Positions 38,756-46,090 of a DNA stretch of 46,090 nucleotides are shown here, in pieces. Below the pieces are notes generated by a model. It worked only from the letters and a program-made list of their open reading frames with translations, was not told where the DNA came from and searched no databases. How positions within the stretch are numbered: the first letter of the stretch is position 1; each line of letters begins with the position of its first letter. Source of the DNA: Antarcticirhabdus aurantiaca (GTDB lineage Bacteria; Pseudomonadota; Alphaproteobacteria; Rhizobiales; Rhizobiaceae); the NCBI RefSeq assembly GCF_009765365.1, contig NZ_VTOM01000035.1:1-46090 (forward strand), read 5' to 3'. The translations under genes were made by a program, and so were the position numbers.

Positions 38756-39565
38756 GTGTACATCATCACCTTCATCATTGCCGTTCTCAGCGCAGCTTGG
38801 ACGCTGGTGTCAGGGTGGCAGACGGTTCCCCATACCGGACGCTGGCAGCTGATCGGCGTTGATGCCAAAACCTCTGCCACGCTCGGAGAGCAGGCTTTCG
38901 ATGAAGTGCTCACCAACAAGGCTGCCCTCACGCAAGGACCCGACATCGATGCCGTTCAGCGCGTGCTGGTCCGGCTCGCACCTCACGCCAAGGAACTTAT
39001 GGACCAGGAGGTCGACTGGGACTTCGCCGTTCTGGAGGACCCAACCCCTAACGCATTCGCTCTGCCCAACGGCAACCTAGCGGTTCAAACTGGACTCTTG
39101 CCGATCACTGGCCTGGATGACGGGCTTGCCGCCGTGATCGGCCATGAGATGGCTCACGTCATTGCCCGCCACCCCGAAGAGCGCCTGACGCAGCAGGAGT
39201 TTGCCAGGCTCGGTCAGTTCACCGCCTCTCTTCTGGTGGGCGACATCGATCCGGCGGCCCAGGTGCTCATCCTGGAGGCGTTTGGGTTGGGAACGGAGTT
39301 CGGCCTTCTGCGGCCCTTCTCTCGCAGCCACGAGAGCGAGGCGGATCGCATCGGCATGCTGCTAATGGCAAGGGCCTGCTACGACCCGCGTGTTGCACCT
39401 GAGCTCTGGGAGAGAATGGAGGAGGCGCCCCAATCGGTGCCTGAGATCCTCTCGACCCATCCCACTCACCAGACGCGCATGGCCGATCTGTCCGCCAACC
39501 TGAACGAAGCGCTTGAAGCGCGTACCGCTGCAGGATGCCCACCTCTTTCAAACTCCGTCGGGTGA
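38756..39565 (+). CDS. M48-family zinc metalloprotease
   Basis: A 269-residue protein with an N-terminal membrane anchor or signal (ITFIIAVLSAAWTLVSG). The protease core has PNAFALPNGNLAVQTGLL, the zinc site HEMAH (residues 130-134) in AAVIGHEMAHVIARHPEERL, and the downstream Glu ligand in HESEADRIGMLL (193-197). This is the Oma1/BepA/LoiP-like group that degrades misfolded envelope proteins from the periplasmic side. GTG at 38756 has AGGATATAGACC in front. The C-terminal STHPTHQTRMADLSANL is the usual M48 end. It follows an IS66 remnant and stands alone. Confidence 0.9.
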   Translation: MYIITFIIAVLSAAWTLVSGWQTVPHTGRWQLIGVDAKTSATLGEQAFDEVLTNKAALTQGPDIDAVQRVLVRLAPHAKELMDQEVDWDFAVLEDPTPNAFALPNGNLAVQTGLLPITGLDDGLAAVIGHEMAHVIARHPEERLTQQEFARLGQFTASLLVGDIDPAAQVLILEAFGLGTEFGLLRPFSRSHESEADRIGMLLMARACYDPRVAPELWERMEEAPQSVPEILSTHPTHQTRMADLSANLNEALEARTAAGCPPLSNSVG

Positions 39566-39668
39566 GGCAGCGAGCCGCACCGTCTGGACCGCTCCAGATG
39601 CCGAACGGCTTCTGCGACGATGGAACGAGAGTCTTGGAGGCTTGGAGCGGCCGGCCGGGGGTGGGGAG

Positions 39669-40376
39669 CTAAGCCGCCTCTCGGTCCTGCGCGGCGTCGA
39701 CGCTCCGCCCAGCGCCGCCATGCAGGTCCAGGCAGCGCTCGAACCATGCGAAGACAGGATCATCGGCGTCCAAAAGCTCCAAAGGGGTGGTGATCCGCGC
39801 CCACTGGAACGCCGAGAAGACGATGTAGTCTGTGAACAAGGGAGCGTCGCCACTTAGGAAGGGCTGGCGCTTCAGCACCTCGCGAACGACCCCGAGCCGT
39901 GCCTGTAACGCCTCGCGCGCCTCCGCCCGCCCGTCCCGCAACGCTTCCAGTGGCCGGCCGAAGCGCTTCTCGCGGCTCTGTCGGAAATAGATCTGGTCGG
40001 CAGGATCCAGCATGTCGTGGATGTCCGGAGCCGCGCAGACGGCGATCAAAGGATGCAGCATCGTGTTCGAATAGGCTTCCACGAAGCGCGCGGACGCCCG
40101 GCCGCCTTCGCCGCCGAACAGGGTGGGACGATCCGGATAGGTGCGCTCGAGGTATTCGGCAATGGCGAAGGAGTCCGAAACGACGGCGTCCCCGTCTCGG
40201 ATTACCGGGATGATCGTTGAGGCTCCGCCTTCAACAGCCGGAATGGCCGTGAAGCTGGTCGGGACCGCTTGCAACGGCAGGCCCTTGTGGAGGAGCGCCA
40301 ACCGGACCTTCCAGCAGTGCGGAGAGAACGGGCGAGAGGCGTCGGATCCCACGAGATCGTAGAGTGTGACGGGCAT
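39669..40376 (-). CDS. Glutathione S-transferase family protein
   Basis: A 235-residue GST. The N-terminal thioredoxin-like domain reads MPVTLYDLVGSDASRPFSPH CWKVRLALLHKGL, where Ser and Cys near residues 11-21 are at the glutathione site, and VIRDGDAVVSDSFAIAEYLE supplies the conserved P-x-x-x-x-x-D/S glutathione-binding segment. A helical C-terminal domain ends with ITTPLELLDADDPVFAWFER. It resembles beta-etherase/LigE-like GSTs more than classical beta-class enzymes, an inference from the long first loop. ATG at 40376 follows GGATGG; upstream open frame lies in a region shared with the pRiA4b-like flank and is not coding for this protein. Confidence 0.88.
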   Translation of the reverse strand: MPVTLYDLVGSDASRPFSPHCWKVRLALLHKGLPLQAVPTSFTAIPAVEGGASTIIPVIRDGDAVVSDSFAIAEYLERTYPDRPTLFGGEGGRASARFVEAYSNTMLHPLIAVCAAPDIHDMLDPADQIYFRQSREKRFGRPLEALRDGRAEAREALQARLGVVREVLKRQPFLSGDAPLFTDYIVFSAFQWARITTPLELLDADDPVFAWFERCLDLHGGAGRSVDAAQDREAA

Positions 40377-40487
40377 GAGCCATCCATTGGTTTGGCAGGC
40401 GGGAACGCCCACAGCATGCAATCGTCGACCATTCTTCGGTGAGGTACCAGCGGCAAAAACCCTTCCTTCGAGCCGCATGCAAATCGG

Positions 40488-41105
40488 CTACTGGATGAGG
40501 CCGCGGCTTTTCGCAAATCCTGCCTTGCCGAGGACTCTGCGCCGGGCGAGCTTGTCCACGCGCTTGAGGATTTCGGCATGGCCGATATCGGCCGGATCGA
40601 AGGGGCCGCCGTACCAGCGCCGGACGTCTTCGTGCTCCTCGTGCTGCGGATCGGCCATGGCTTCCAGGAATGTTTCGAAACCAGATAGGCCGCCGACATC
40701 CTCAGGCGGCGCACGTCCTTCGCCGTCGAGGAAGCGCGGGTATTCGAGCGTGGGGTCGGCCTCCTGATCGGCTTCGACCATGATCGTGAAGCGCCAATCG
40801 TCGCCGAAGTCGTAGGTGTATGCGAGTTGCGAGATGCCGCGTTCGACGAGCGAGCCGATCCTGATGCTCTTGGCGGACACGGTCTTGGTGCCGAAGCTGT
40901 CCCACTCGGGATCGGGGATGGCGTAGCGCCTGTCGTCGGCGCGGAATTCGAAGAGGTGATATCCCTCGAACGGCATCACGGCCTGGATGAGGTCGTGTAG
41001 GGCCTTCAGTGAGGCGGTCGCTGGCACGTCGACGCGCCGCCAAATGACAGGCCGCCAGTCATCAAGCTGGATCTTCACGCGAAGGATGCGGTCGGGCGCG
41101 CTCAT
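40488..41105 (-). CDS. pRiA4b ORF-3-like protein
   Basis: A 205-residue protein of the plasmid pRiA4b ORF-3 family: RILRVKIQLDDWRPVIWRRV, ALHDLIQAVMPFEGYHLFEF, RGISQLAYTYDFGDDWRFTI, GGLSGFETFLEAMADPQHEE and RWYGGPFDPADIGHAEILKR follow the family order (LKVxLxxxxPxIWRR, YxYDFGDxWxH, G.P.GF). The family is common on plasmids and near transposons; its function is unknown. ATG at 41105 has AGCAGGG in front; 67 codons of open frame before it lack coding character. A broken second copy of the 3' end lies at 31454-31585, and the flank beyond the stop is also duplicated. Confidence 0.85.
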   Translation of the reverse strand: MSAPDRILRVKIQLDDWRPVIWRRVDVPATASLKALHDLIQAVMPFEGYHLFEFRADDRRYAIPDPEWDSFGTKTVSAKSIRIGSLVERGISQLAYTYDFGDDWRFTIMVEADQEADPTLEYPRFLDGEGRAPPEDVGGLSGFETFLEAMADPQHEEHEDVRRWYGGPFDPADIGHAEILKRVDKLARRRVLGKAGFAKSRGLIQ

Positions 41106-41448
41106 GACCCTGCTTGCCAGAAAGTCGAAATCAATTCCAGGTCTCAAGGCAGTGCAGCTGCCGGGCCTCAGCGGCATGAGGCTGTTCTTCAAGCAGGCTG
41201 CAACCACTCGGCGGGCGGGATCGGCAGGTCGACATGCATGCCGTCGCCCGGCAGCGCCGTGCCTTCCCGGCCCCACGACGTCAGCCTTGTGCACCAGTTC
41301 GCCCACCGTCCGTCCTAGAAGCAGTTGATCTGAACCAGGGGCTACGAAGCCCCCTCAGCTCTTTCCCACTTTGGGGTCAAGGCGCAGGCACGTGCCGGCC
41401 TGGAGGACCGCGACAATCCAAGGCGGCCAGCTCCACCAGAGGCTCGGC
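41106..41448. other. Gap upstream of the pRiA4b-like gene
   Basis: No gene called. On the minus strand around 41215-41320 one frame ends GDGMHVDLPIPPAEWLQPA then stop, which looks like the tail of a lost protein, but nothing upstream supports it. Confidence 0.35.
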
Positions 41449-41847
41449 ATGGATGAGGTGCCCATGCCGCAGGATTGGCTACCTCGGGTTGCGACGCACG
41501 CGCGAGAGGTGATGCTCCGTCCCGCCCACAGGGGCGCCACCTTCGACGCACCGTTCTTCCACCGGCTGGACGCCTCCCAATGCGAGCCGCTGGACCGGTG
41601 TTCGCCGTCGCTGGAGACCGCCAGCACCGGAGCCTCCGCCTTGACGGCACTCCCGGCTCTTCTCGACAGGCGCGATCTAGGAGCAGGATACCCGGTAGGG
41701 CCCCGGCCGCACCGAGAGCCGTTCCTAGAGGCTGCCGCACGCTGCGTCCCGGCCGGCGACCTCGGCGCAGCATCCATGTTGGAGGGCGCTTCATTCCGCG
41801 TGGCGTGGCCGCTGGCGAGAGGGCCGGCGCGATTGTTTGCGCCATAG
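41449..41847 (+). CDS. Possible hypothetical protein, 132 residues
   Basis: A plus-strand frame starting MDEVPMPQDWLPRVATHARE VML, with AGAGG seven bases before the ATG, third codon positions rich in G and C, and a balanced composition (RGATFDAPFFHRLDASQCEP, EPFLEAAARCVPAGDL). No family is recognised. Two minus-strand frames are open over the same DNA but are strongly Arg/Ala/Ser-rich. I favour the plus frame but the evidence is thin; the region may be decayed sequence. Confidence 0.35.
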   Translation: MDEVPMPQDWLPRVATHAREVMLRPAHRGATFDAPFFHRLDASQCEPLDRCSPSLETASTGASALTALPALLDRRDLGAGYPVGPRPHREPFLEAAARCVPAGDLGAASMLEGASFRVAWPLARGPARLFAP

Positions 41848-42220
41848 GCTCGCGCCGCGAACGTCGACATCGTCCCGTCTGGGCCCGATTGGGCGCTCAC
41901 GCGCGACGGCCGGAAGGTGGGAGCGGGAGCGAGAGGTCCCCAACCACGATGAGGCGCCCCAAGGCGATTGGAACCGCGTCCTGGTGCCGGCCCAGCGTAG
42001 ACGAAGTGTCTATCGAGCCAATCCGAAGAGTGCCTTTGTATTCCGCCGGTGGTCCGTGTGGGCGCTTCGAGATTCCGCAGCGAAAAACCTGTCCGATAAA
42101 ATACTAATTATAATCGCAGCAAGCGCAGGAACTTTGGAGGTGCCATTGTTGTCTGCCGCTGCCTCATCGCAAACAGATGTTCGCCATTCCATGGCGCGCA
42201 TATGAAGAGGCTATGGCCAA
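41848..42220. other. Transition into AT-richer DNA
   Basis: No gene recognised. From about 42090 the sequence becomes markedly AT-richer (for example GATAAAATACTAATTATAAT), in contrast to the GC-rich DNA to the left. This marks the probable left side of an acquired segment. AAGAGG at about 42206 may serve the next gene. Confidence 0.45.
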
Positions 42221-42820
42221 ATGAGACATCATTCAACCAAATACACCAAATCACCACTACATAGCCACAGCCATACTGCGCGTATGCACCAGGCCTGGGG
42301 AACATGGGTCACAGACCACATATTCAAGGGATGGGAGGGCTACATCATCACCTTCATGTTTGATCACATTCCAGGGCGCGCGGCCTCTCAGATCGATCAG
42401 ATGGAGAAGGAGGTCGTCCGGGTCTATCGCACCCTCCTCACGCGAATTGTACGCCGGCCGCAACAGCGGTGCGAGCGCGACCGTCTCCCCCGATGGATCG
42501 TGGTCCCCGACTTCCCCGTGCCGAAGCATGCCAAAACCAGCCTCGGCGACGTCACCATCAACGGAGGACTTCACATGCACGCCATCGCCCTCCTGCCGCC
42601 GACCTCCCGCTTGACCGGGGGATTGGATCAGCATTTCGCCGCACATCAAGCACTCTATGTCAGACCGGGTTTTCCGCTTTGCCGGCTTCACGCCGAACCG
42701 ATCCTCCGGACCCCCGGAACCGCCACCGAGTATGTGCTGAAATCGATCCGCCGAGGACGCGTCAGCGGCGATCAGATCCTGCTTCTACCCCAGGATCGCG
42801 CCAGCCACATCTTTGAGTGA
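42221..42820 (+). CDS. HUH-endonuclease-like protein (possible rolling-circle Rep)
   Basis: A 199-residue protein. In order it shows a hydrophobic strand EGYIITFMFDHIPG (about 39-52), like motif I of rolling-circle initiators; GGLHMHAIALLPP with His118-x-His120 (motif II, the metal-binding HUH); and ATEYVLKSIRRG with Tyr171-x-x-Lys174 (motif III, YxxK, the nicking Tyr). The spacing of about 50 residues between motifs II and III is acceptable for Rep. The His-rich N-terminus (RHHSTKYTKSPLHSHSHTAR) is unusual. It faces a minus-strand pair encoding a DUF927 ATPase and a second HUH-like protein. I cannot assign it to a named Rep family; the call rests on motif pattern. Confidence 0.5.
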   Translation: MRHHSTKYTKSPLHSHSHTARMHQAWGTWVTDHIFKGWEGYIITFMFDHIPGRAASQIDQMEKEVVRVYRTLLTRIVRRPQQRCERDRLPRWIVVPDFPVPKHAKTSLGDVTINGGLHMHAIALLPPTSRLTGGLDQHFAAHQALYVRPGFPLCRLHAEPILRTPGTATEYVLKSIRRGRVSGDQILLLPQDRASHIFE

Positions 42821-43455
42821 GTGTAGCACCTCCGTGGGAGACAGCTAGGGCCCAAGCGCGCTTGATCCATTCAGGGAAAGCGGCGAGGCAGAGGACGCCG
42901 AGGATGCTGACGGCGGCTTTTCGTAGCGGGTGTCCGAGGGCATGGGCAGGGAAGGAGAGCGACCAAGCACTTCACGATCTTTTCGCTCTCCTGCAGCTGC
43001 CCTCCCAGCCGGCGCGGCCGCTTCCGGATGAGGGCGGAAGGCGATTCCGCCCTGGAACGCCGCCCCAACCCGTATGCCTCGCTCCCGAGCCAGTGGCAGC
43101 GCCGCCCAGCCGCATCAACAGCCACGGCGTAGCTGGAAGGCTTCTGAGAGGTGCTGACGGGCGAGAAGCGATGAAAGCTCGAATGGGCCCTCCCGAACGT
43201 CGAACGCGCTCCTAAAAGCCTCTATGGCCATTTTCGAGGATGTAGATCCCTATACGAGTGGCTGCATGTCGCACCCCTGACTGGGCGTGGGATCGACGGC
43301 CTCGCATTGGCTGTCGTCGCTCATGGTTGGAAGCAGCGACGGCGGCGCTTGCCTACGCCGGCGATGATCGAACTGAAAAGGCGACTCCTCAGAGCTGCCT
43401 GACCTCGAACGAGCCGTGATGCGCCACCTCGAGGTCAGGCGATTCAGTCGACCTG
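42821..43455. other. Gap inside the putative mobile region
   Basis: No convincing gene in 635 bp. A minus-strand 84-codon frame (42871-43125) is Arg/Pro-rich and not recognised. The right part holds a long inverted repeat at 43398-43439, directly after the ATPase gene. Confidence 0.4.
43398..43439. repeat. 11-bp perfect inverted repeat downstream of the DUF927 gene
   Basis: CCTGACCTCGA (43398-43408) and TCGAGGTCAGG (43429-43439) are perfectly complementary across a 20-nt spacer. It lies 17 bp after the stop codon of the minus-strand ATPase gene. There is no U-tract, so it may be a transcript-end hairpin, a recombination or nicking site, or an element end. Confidence 0.6.
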
Positions 43456-45306
43456 TCAGCCGGCGCTCGTCCTCCGTTCGGCAAGAGCCCGGAGGGCAGC
43501 CATCACGAAGACGAGATGCCGGTTCCGACCCATGCCCTTGAGCTCAACGCTGCGCGTGGACTTCCCATTGTGACCGGGCACGTAAGCGTTTCCAGAAGCC
43601 AACTCCGCCAGCATCAACTTTTTTGCCTCATCGCTGCCTGCGAGGCGTTGGAAGTGCTCGGGCCGCACGACGAGGCAAGGTCCGAGACGAGGCAGCGTGC
43701 GCCGAACCCCCCAGCAGGAGGACGCGAGGTCGGGCGATAAGACCGAGCTTTTCTCAAGGACGGGAAAGCGCCGGCCGTCATCAAGCGACCCAAGCAGCTC
43801 ATCCATCGCCTTCGCGGCCTGTTCGGAGGGGGTGGTGAAGGATGCTCTCGCCCGTTTGTAAAGGGAGCGGCAGGAATGCGCCAATTGGCGTTCCGACACC
43901 GGCAGCACGCCGGCGCGGATAGCGACGCGACCGCCCGCATAGGCGAAGGCGAACTTCCGCGCGAACCGCTCTTCCCAAGCACCTCCGGCGACAGCACACT
44001 TCTTGATGAAGGTCTCAGTATCCTTCTGGAAGCGAGGCTTACTCGTGCCTCGATACCTGATGAGAAACGAGAGGAACGCCGGGAAGGCGACGCCATAGTT
44101 GTGCTCGATTGCACGCTCGACTTGCTGCGCTAAAGTCGAGGCATTCCGCGGACGACCTTTCATTTTCGTCGCCCGGTCGAAAATGCCACCCTCGCCCACC
44201 GACGGCACTGGCACGTCGACGTGGCGCGCGCGCTCTCCCGCGTCTCGCTTTCCGCTCATCAAAGCATCGAGAGACTGCTCCATATTCGTCATGCCGATGA
44301 CGTGCCACTTCTTCAGCCGCAACTCGCGATCACGCTTGGCATAATTGGAGCGGTTCTGACCGCTCCCGCTCGTGACAACATGGGCGATGTTGACGAGCAT
44401 CTTGCGAAGGTCAGCGGAAGCGACCGTTTTCATTTCGTTCATCGGCGCCAAGGTGCCGTTGTATCGGGATATGACATCGTTGAAGGCGGCATGAGTTTGG
44501 TTGAAGCGGATGAGATCGTCCTCCGACGCCCGGCCCAGCGCCGACTCGGCAGCCCGAAGCATGAGGGTCTTGCCCGCGTTGCTCTCGCCGAACACATGGA
44601 AAACGGCGGTCTCATCGATTTGGAGGAGGGCTACGACCGGCGCCGCGAAGGCCAGAGCCGCCGCGAAGACGAGATAGGAGGACGCCGCGAATGGTTCCTC
44701 CAACTCGCTCTTCCAAGCCTTCAGGCTTCCGCGAGCGCTCCCGCGGTGACTCGGCTCCATCAAGCTGTCCAGATCGAAGGTGAGGCTGCGATCCTGACCA
44801 ATCGTGCGCCGCGGAAGAACGAAGCAGGAGAACGCGTTGCGCCAACCAGTTTCCCGCGTGACCTTTCGGCGAGCGAGCGGGATCTGGGACTCGAGGTTGG
44901 CGAGGGCATCCTTGTCGCTGCTGGAGAGGGCGGCCCCCTTATCAATCAAGCGCGGAATGAGCTTGCTCGGGCTCGCAAGCTCGCTTCGCGGTAAGCGCAG
45001 GGTCTCGTCGCGACCGTTGTAGTGGCGGAACCGAAGGACGACGTCGATGCTCGGGCTGGAGCTATATGCAGGGAAGTCGATGTCCTCGATGAACTCAATG
45101 ACGCTCACCGCCGACGCCGGCGAAGCGCCGATTTGGGCTTCTGCTTCCATGTCGGTCAGCTTGTGACCGGTGCGCAGTTCATAATCCGGCAACTGCGCAC
45201 CGCGCACTGCGCACTTGGTTGAGTGACGCTGGCGAACCGGCACGACCGTTGGGTCGCCTTGCTTCTGCACATGTGAACGGGCGGGCACTTTCACACTCTC
45301 TTCCAT
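43456..45306 (-). CDS. DUF927-type P-loop ATPase (helicase/primase-associated)
   Basis: A 616-residue protein. ATG at 45306 has an excellent AGGAGA site; 27 further codons are open upstream. The N-terminal 190 residues contain a beta-rich DUF927 part (VLRFRHYNGRDETLRLPRSE, TRETGWRNAFSCFVLPRRTI). The ATPase part has Walker A FGESNAGKT (about 239-247), a Walker-B-like NGTLAPMNEMK (about 283-293), sensor strand HVIGMTN and an Arg-rich GERARHVDVPV that may be the finger. DUF927 proteins are carried by phages, plasmids and integrative elements, often with primase or replication initiators, and probably act as replicative helicases. Here it follows an HUH-like gene on the same strand. Its exact activity is not known. 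Confidence 0.8.
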   Translation of the reverse strand: MEESVKVPARSHVQKQGDPTVVPVRQRHSTKCAVRGAQLPDYELRTGHKLTDMEAEAQIGASPASAVSVIEFIEDIDFPAYSSSPSIDVVLRFRHYNGRDETLRLPRSELASPSKLIPRLIDKGAALSSSDKDALANLESQIPLARRKVTRETGWRNAFSCFVLPRRTIGQDRSLTFDLDSLMEPSHRGSARGSLKAWKSELEEPFAASSYLVFAAALAFAAPVVALLQIDETAVFHVFGESNAGKTLMLRAAESALGRASEDDLIRFNQTHAAFNDVISRYNGTLAPMNEMKTVASADLRKMLVNIAHVVTSGSGQNRSNYAKRDRELRLKKWHVIGMTNMEQSLDALMSGKRDAGERARHVDVPVPSVGEGGIFDRATKMKGRPRNASTLAQQVERAIEHNYGVAFPAFLSFLIRYRGTSKPRFQKDTETFIKKCAVAGGAWEERFARKFAFAYAGGRVAIRAGVLPVSERQLAHSCRSLYKRARASFTTPSEQAAKAMDELLGSLDDGRRFPVLEKSSVLSPDLASSCWGVRRTLPRLGPCLVVRPEHFQRLAGSDEAKKLMLAELASGNAYVPGHNGKSTRSVELKGMGRNRHLVFVMAALRALAERRTSAG

Positions 45307-45473
45307 GTATATTCTCCTGATTTGATGTTGATCATGGCTCTCGAGGCTTATTAGTTTTGTCATTGTAGCTACAGTAAATTCTACCAAAAGGCACCATTAA
45401 GCTATGCAAGGCGCCTCTTGGCTATGATTTCACCCTACGTGTGGGTGATTTCGAGCGATCTAGTGTGAACAGA
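45307..45473. promoter_or_regulatory. AT-rich intergenic region with hairpins, possible promoter or origin
   Basis: 167 bp between the HUH-like gene and the ATPase gene, clearly AT-richer than its flanks. It contains TCACCC (45430-45435) paired with GGGTGA (45443-45448), and an imperfect 12-bp inverted repeat, CCAAAAGGCACC with GGCGCCTCTTGG, around 45388-45425. Small hairpins beside a Rep-like gene are where nicking sites of rolling-circle replicons often lie, but no nick consensus was identified. Confidence 0.35.
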
Positions 45474-46007
45474 TCAAGTTCGGCGGATCGTTCCTTTGTA
45501 GGACTTCACACCAAGCCAAAGGCGAAGGTCACGACTTTGATTGGCGTGCATCCATGTCAGGAACTCGCATTCGATTTCTGGCGGTAGCCGACACTTGCGC
45601 GTGAACAGCCGCCCATCGTCTGCGCTTCCTCGGTGCATGCGAGGCCACCAGGCTTTGTCGAGATACGCAATCACACGTGGTAGGTCCGTGATCGGTTGGG
45701 CGCGCTTACGCACGCGGACGCGATCAGCATCCCTTGGCCACTGCGCAATCACCTTCTTCAAAACGTCGTCGGGGACGTTCCAGGCGATCAGATGATGATG
45801 CAGCTGGTACGACTCCCGCCCGGCGTCCCACTCCCCATCGAGGCCCCCGATCAAGAACATCTGCGCCTTGTTGAAGCCGGCACGCTCGAGGCCACGCCGG
45901 TGGCGGGCAATCAGTTGTCGTGAGTCATAGTTTGCCAGCTGACCGGTGCGTAACTGATCCCGAGGGTCGTGTCCCTTGGCGTGGTGTAGCTCGCGAAGGG
46001 CCACCAC
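45474..46007 (-). CDS. HUH-endonuclease-like replication protein
   Basis: A 177-residue protein, GTG start at 46007 (a stop lies nine codons further upstream in frame). AQMFLIGGLDGEWDAG (about 48-63) resembles motif I. YQLHHHLIAWNVP has His70-His71-His72, giving an H-x-H (motif II), and RVIAYLDKAWWPR has Tyr115-x-x-Lys118 (motif III). This order and the W-rich surrounds recall plasmid and phage rolling-circle initiators of alphaproteobacteria. The protein is short and may have lost an N-terminal part, since the upstream stop may come from a recent mutation. It is followed on the same strand by the DUF927 ATPase gene. The window ends 83 bp beyond its start. Confidence 0.6.
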   Translation of the reverse strand: MVALRELHHAKGHDPRDQLRTGQLANYDSRQLIARHRRGLERAGFNKAQMFLIGGLDGEWDAGRESYQLHHHLIAWNVPDDVLKKVIAQWPRDADRVRVRKRAQPITDLPRVIAYLDKAWWPRMHRGSADDGRLFTRKCRLPPEIECEFLTWMHANQSRDLRLWLGVKSYKGTIRRT

Positions 46008-46090
46008 GGTTGCCGGCTTGGGCCGGGCAGATCAGACTGCGAGGGTTGGCAGGCTGACGAGGGGATCATCGCCGATCGGGGCGATGCTTT

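Noticed and set aside
1-46090. tRNA, rRNA, CRISPR arrays or riboswitch elements
   Set aside because: I looked on both strands for cloverleaf ends, rRNA core sequences, regular direct-repeat arrays and known riboswitch cores and saw none that I could support by eye.

Overview
This GC-rich window looks like part of a replicon from an alphaproteobacterium of the order Hyphomicrobiales (Rhizobiales). A relative of Methylobacteriaceae/Microvirga is my best guess, made from family recognition only. The indicators are three DUF1236 secreted proteins, a BA14K-type tail on a class A penicillin-binding protein, a Rhizobiales-style Crp/Fnr regulator, a TadG-like protein, CheY-like single-domain regulators and many GTG starts. 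No tRNA, rRNA or CRISPR array was seen.

Layout. 0-1.1 kb: start of glpD (minus strand), then a solute-binding-protein fragment joined in frame to an IS3 transposase end. 1.2-5.4 kb: a chemoreceptor, a MarR regulator, a receiver protein and a second MarR-like regulator. 5.6-7.4 kb: a hypothetical gene followed by gene debris (SDR tail, frameshifted ABM monooxygenase, IS3 fragment). 7.8-13.1 kb: a coherent periplasmic module made of a PQQ-type sugar/sorbosone dehydrogenase, a small cytochrome c and a complete TRAP transporter (receptor, small and large subunits) with tandem RNA hairpins after the receptor gene. 13.1-19.5 kb: small accessory genes (Nudix, SLOG/DUF2493, Crp/Fnr plus an overlapping small gene, cupin, DUF892 ferritin-like, DUF2934), IS3 and IS630 debris, and a strong candidate small RNA near 14.8 kb. 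19.8-24.6 kb: a large hybrid histidine kinase converging with an RTX calcium-binding protein. 25-31.2 kb: small genes, a bifunctional penicillin-binding protein and a DUF1236 cluster. 31.4-38.4 kb: a truncated GGDEF protein, a TadG-like protein, a second chemoreceptor, a receiver protein and a MarR-like gene. 38.5-41.8 kb: an IS66 fragment, an M48 protease, a glutathione transferase and a pRiA4b ORF-3-like gene.

The right end (about 42.1 kb to the window edge) is different. Intergenic DNA becomes AT-richer and the three genes found are all of replication or mobile-element type: two proteins with HUH-like (HxH) plus YxxK signatures, and a DUF927 P-loop ATPase between them. Inverted repeats lie next to the ATPase gene. 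I infer an integrated or resident rolling-circle-type replicon that I cannot assign to a described family. This is the best candidate for an undescribed system here.

Two themes recur. First, duplication: two chemoreceptors share their signalling half and C-terminal tail, each near a receiver gene and a MarR-like gene; a 208-bp block occurs twice; the 3' flank of the pRiA4b-like gene occurs twice. Second, decay: at least six truncated or frameshifted insertion-sequence or accessory fragments, two of which form in-frame or 5' chimeras with other genes.
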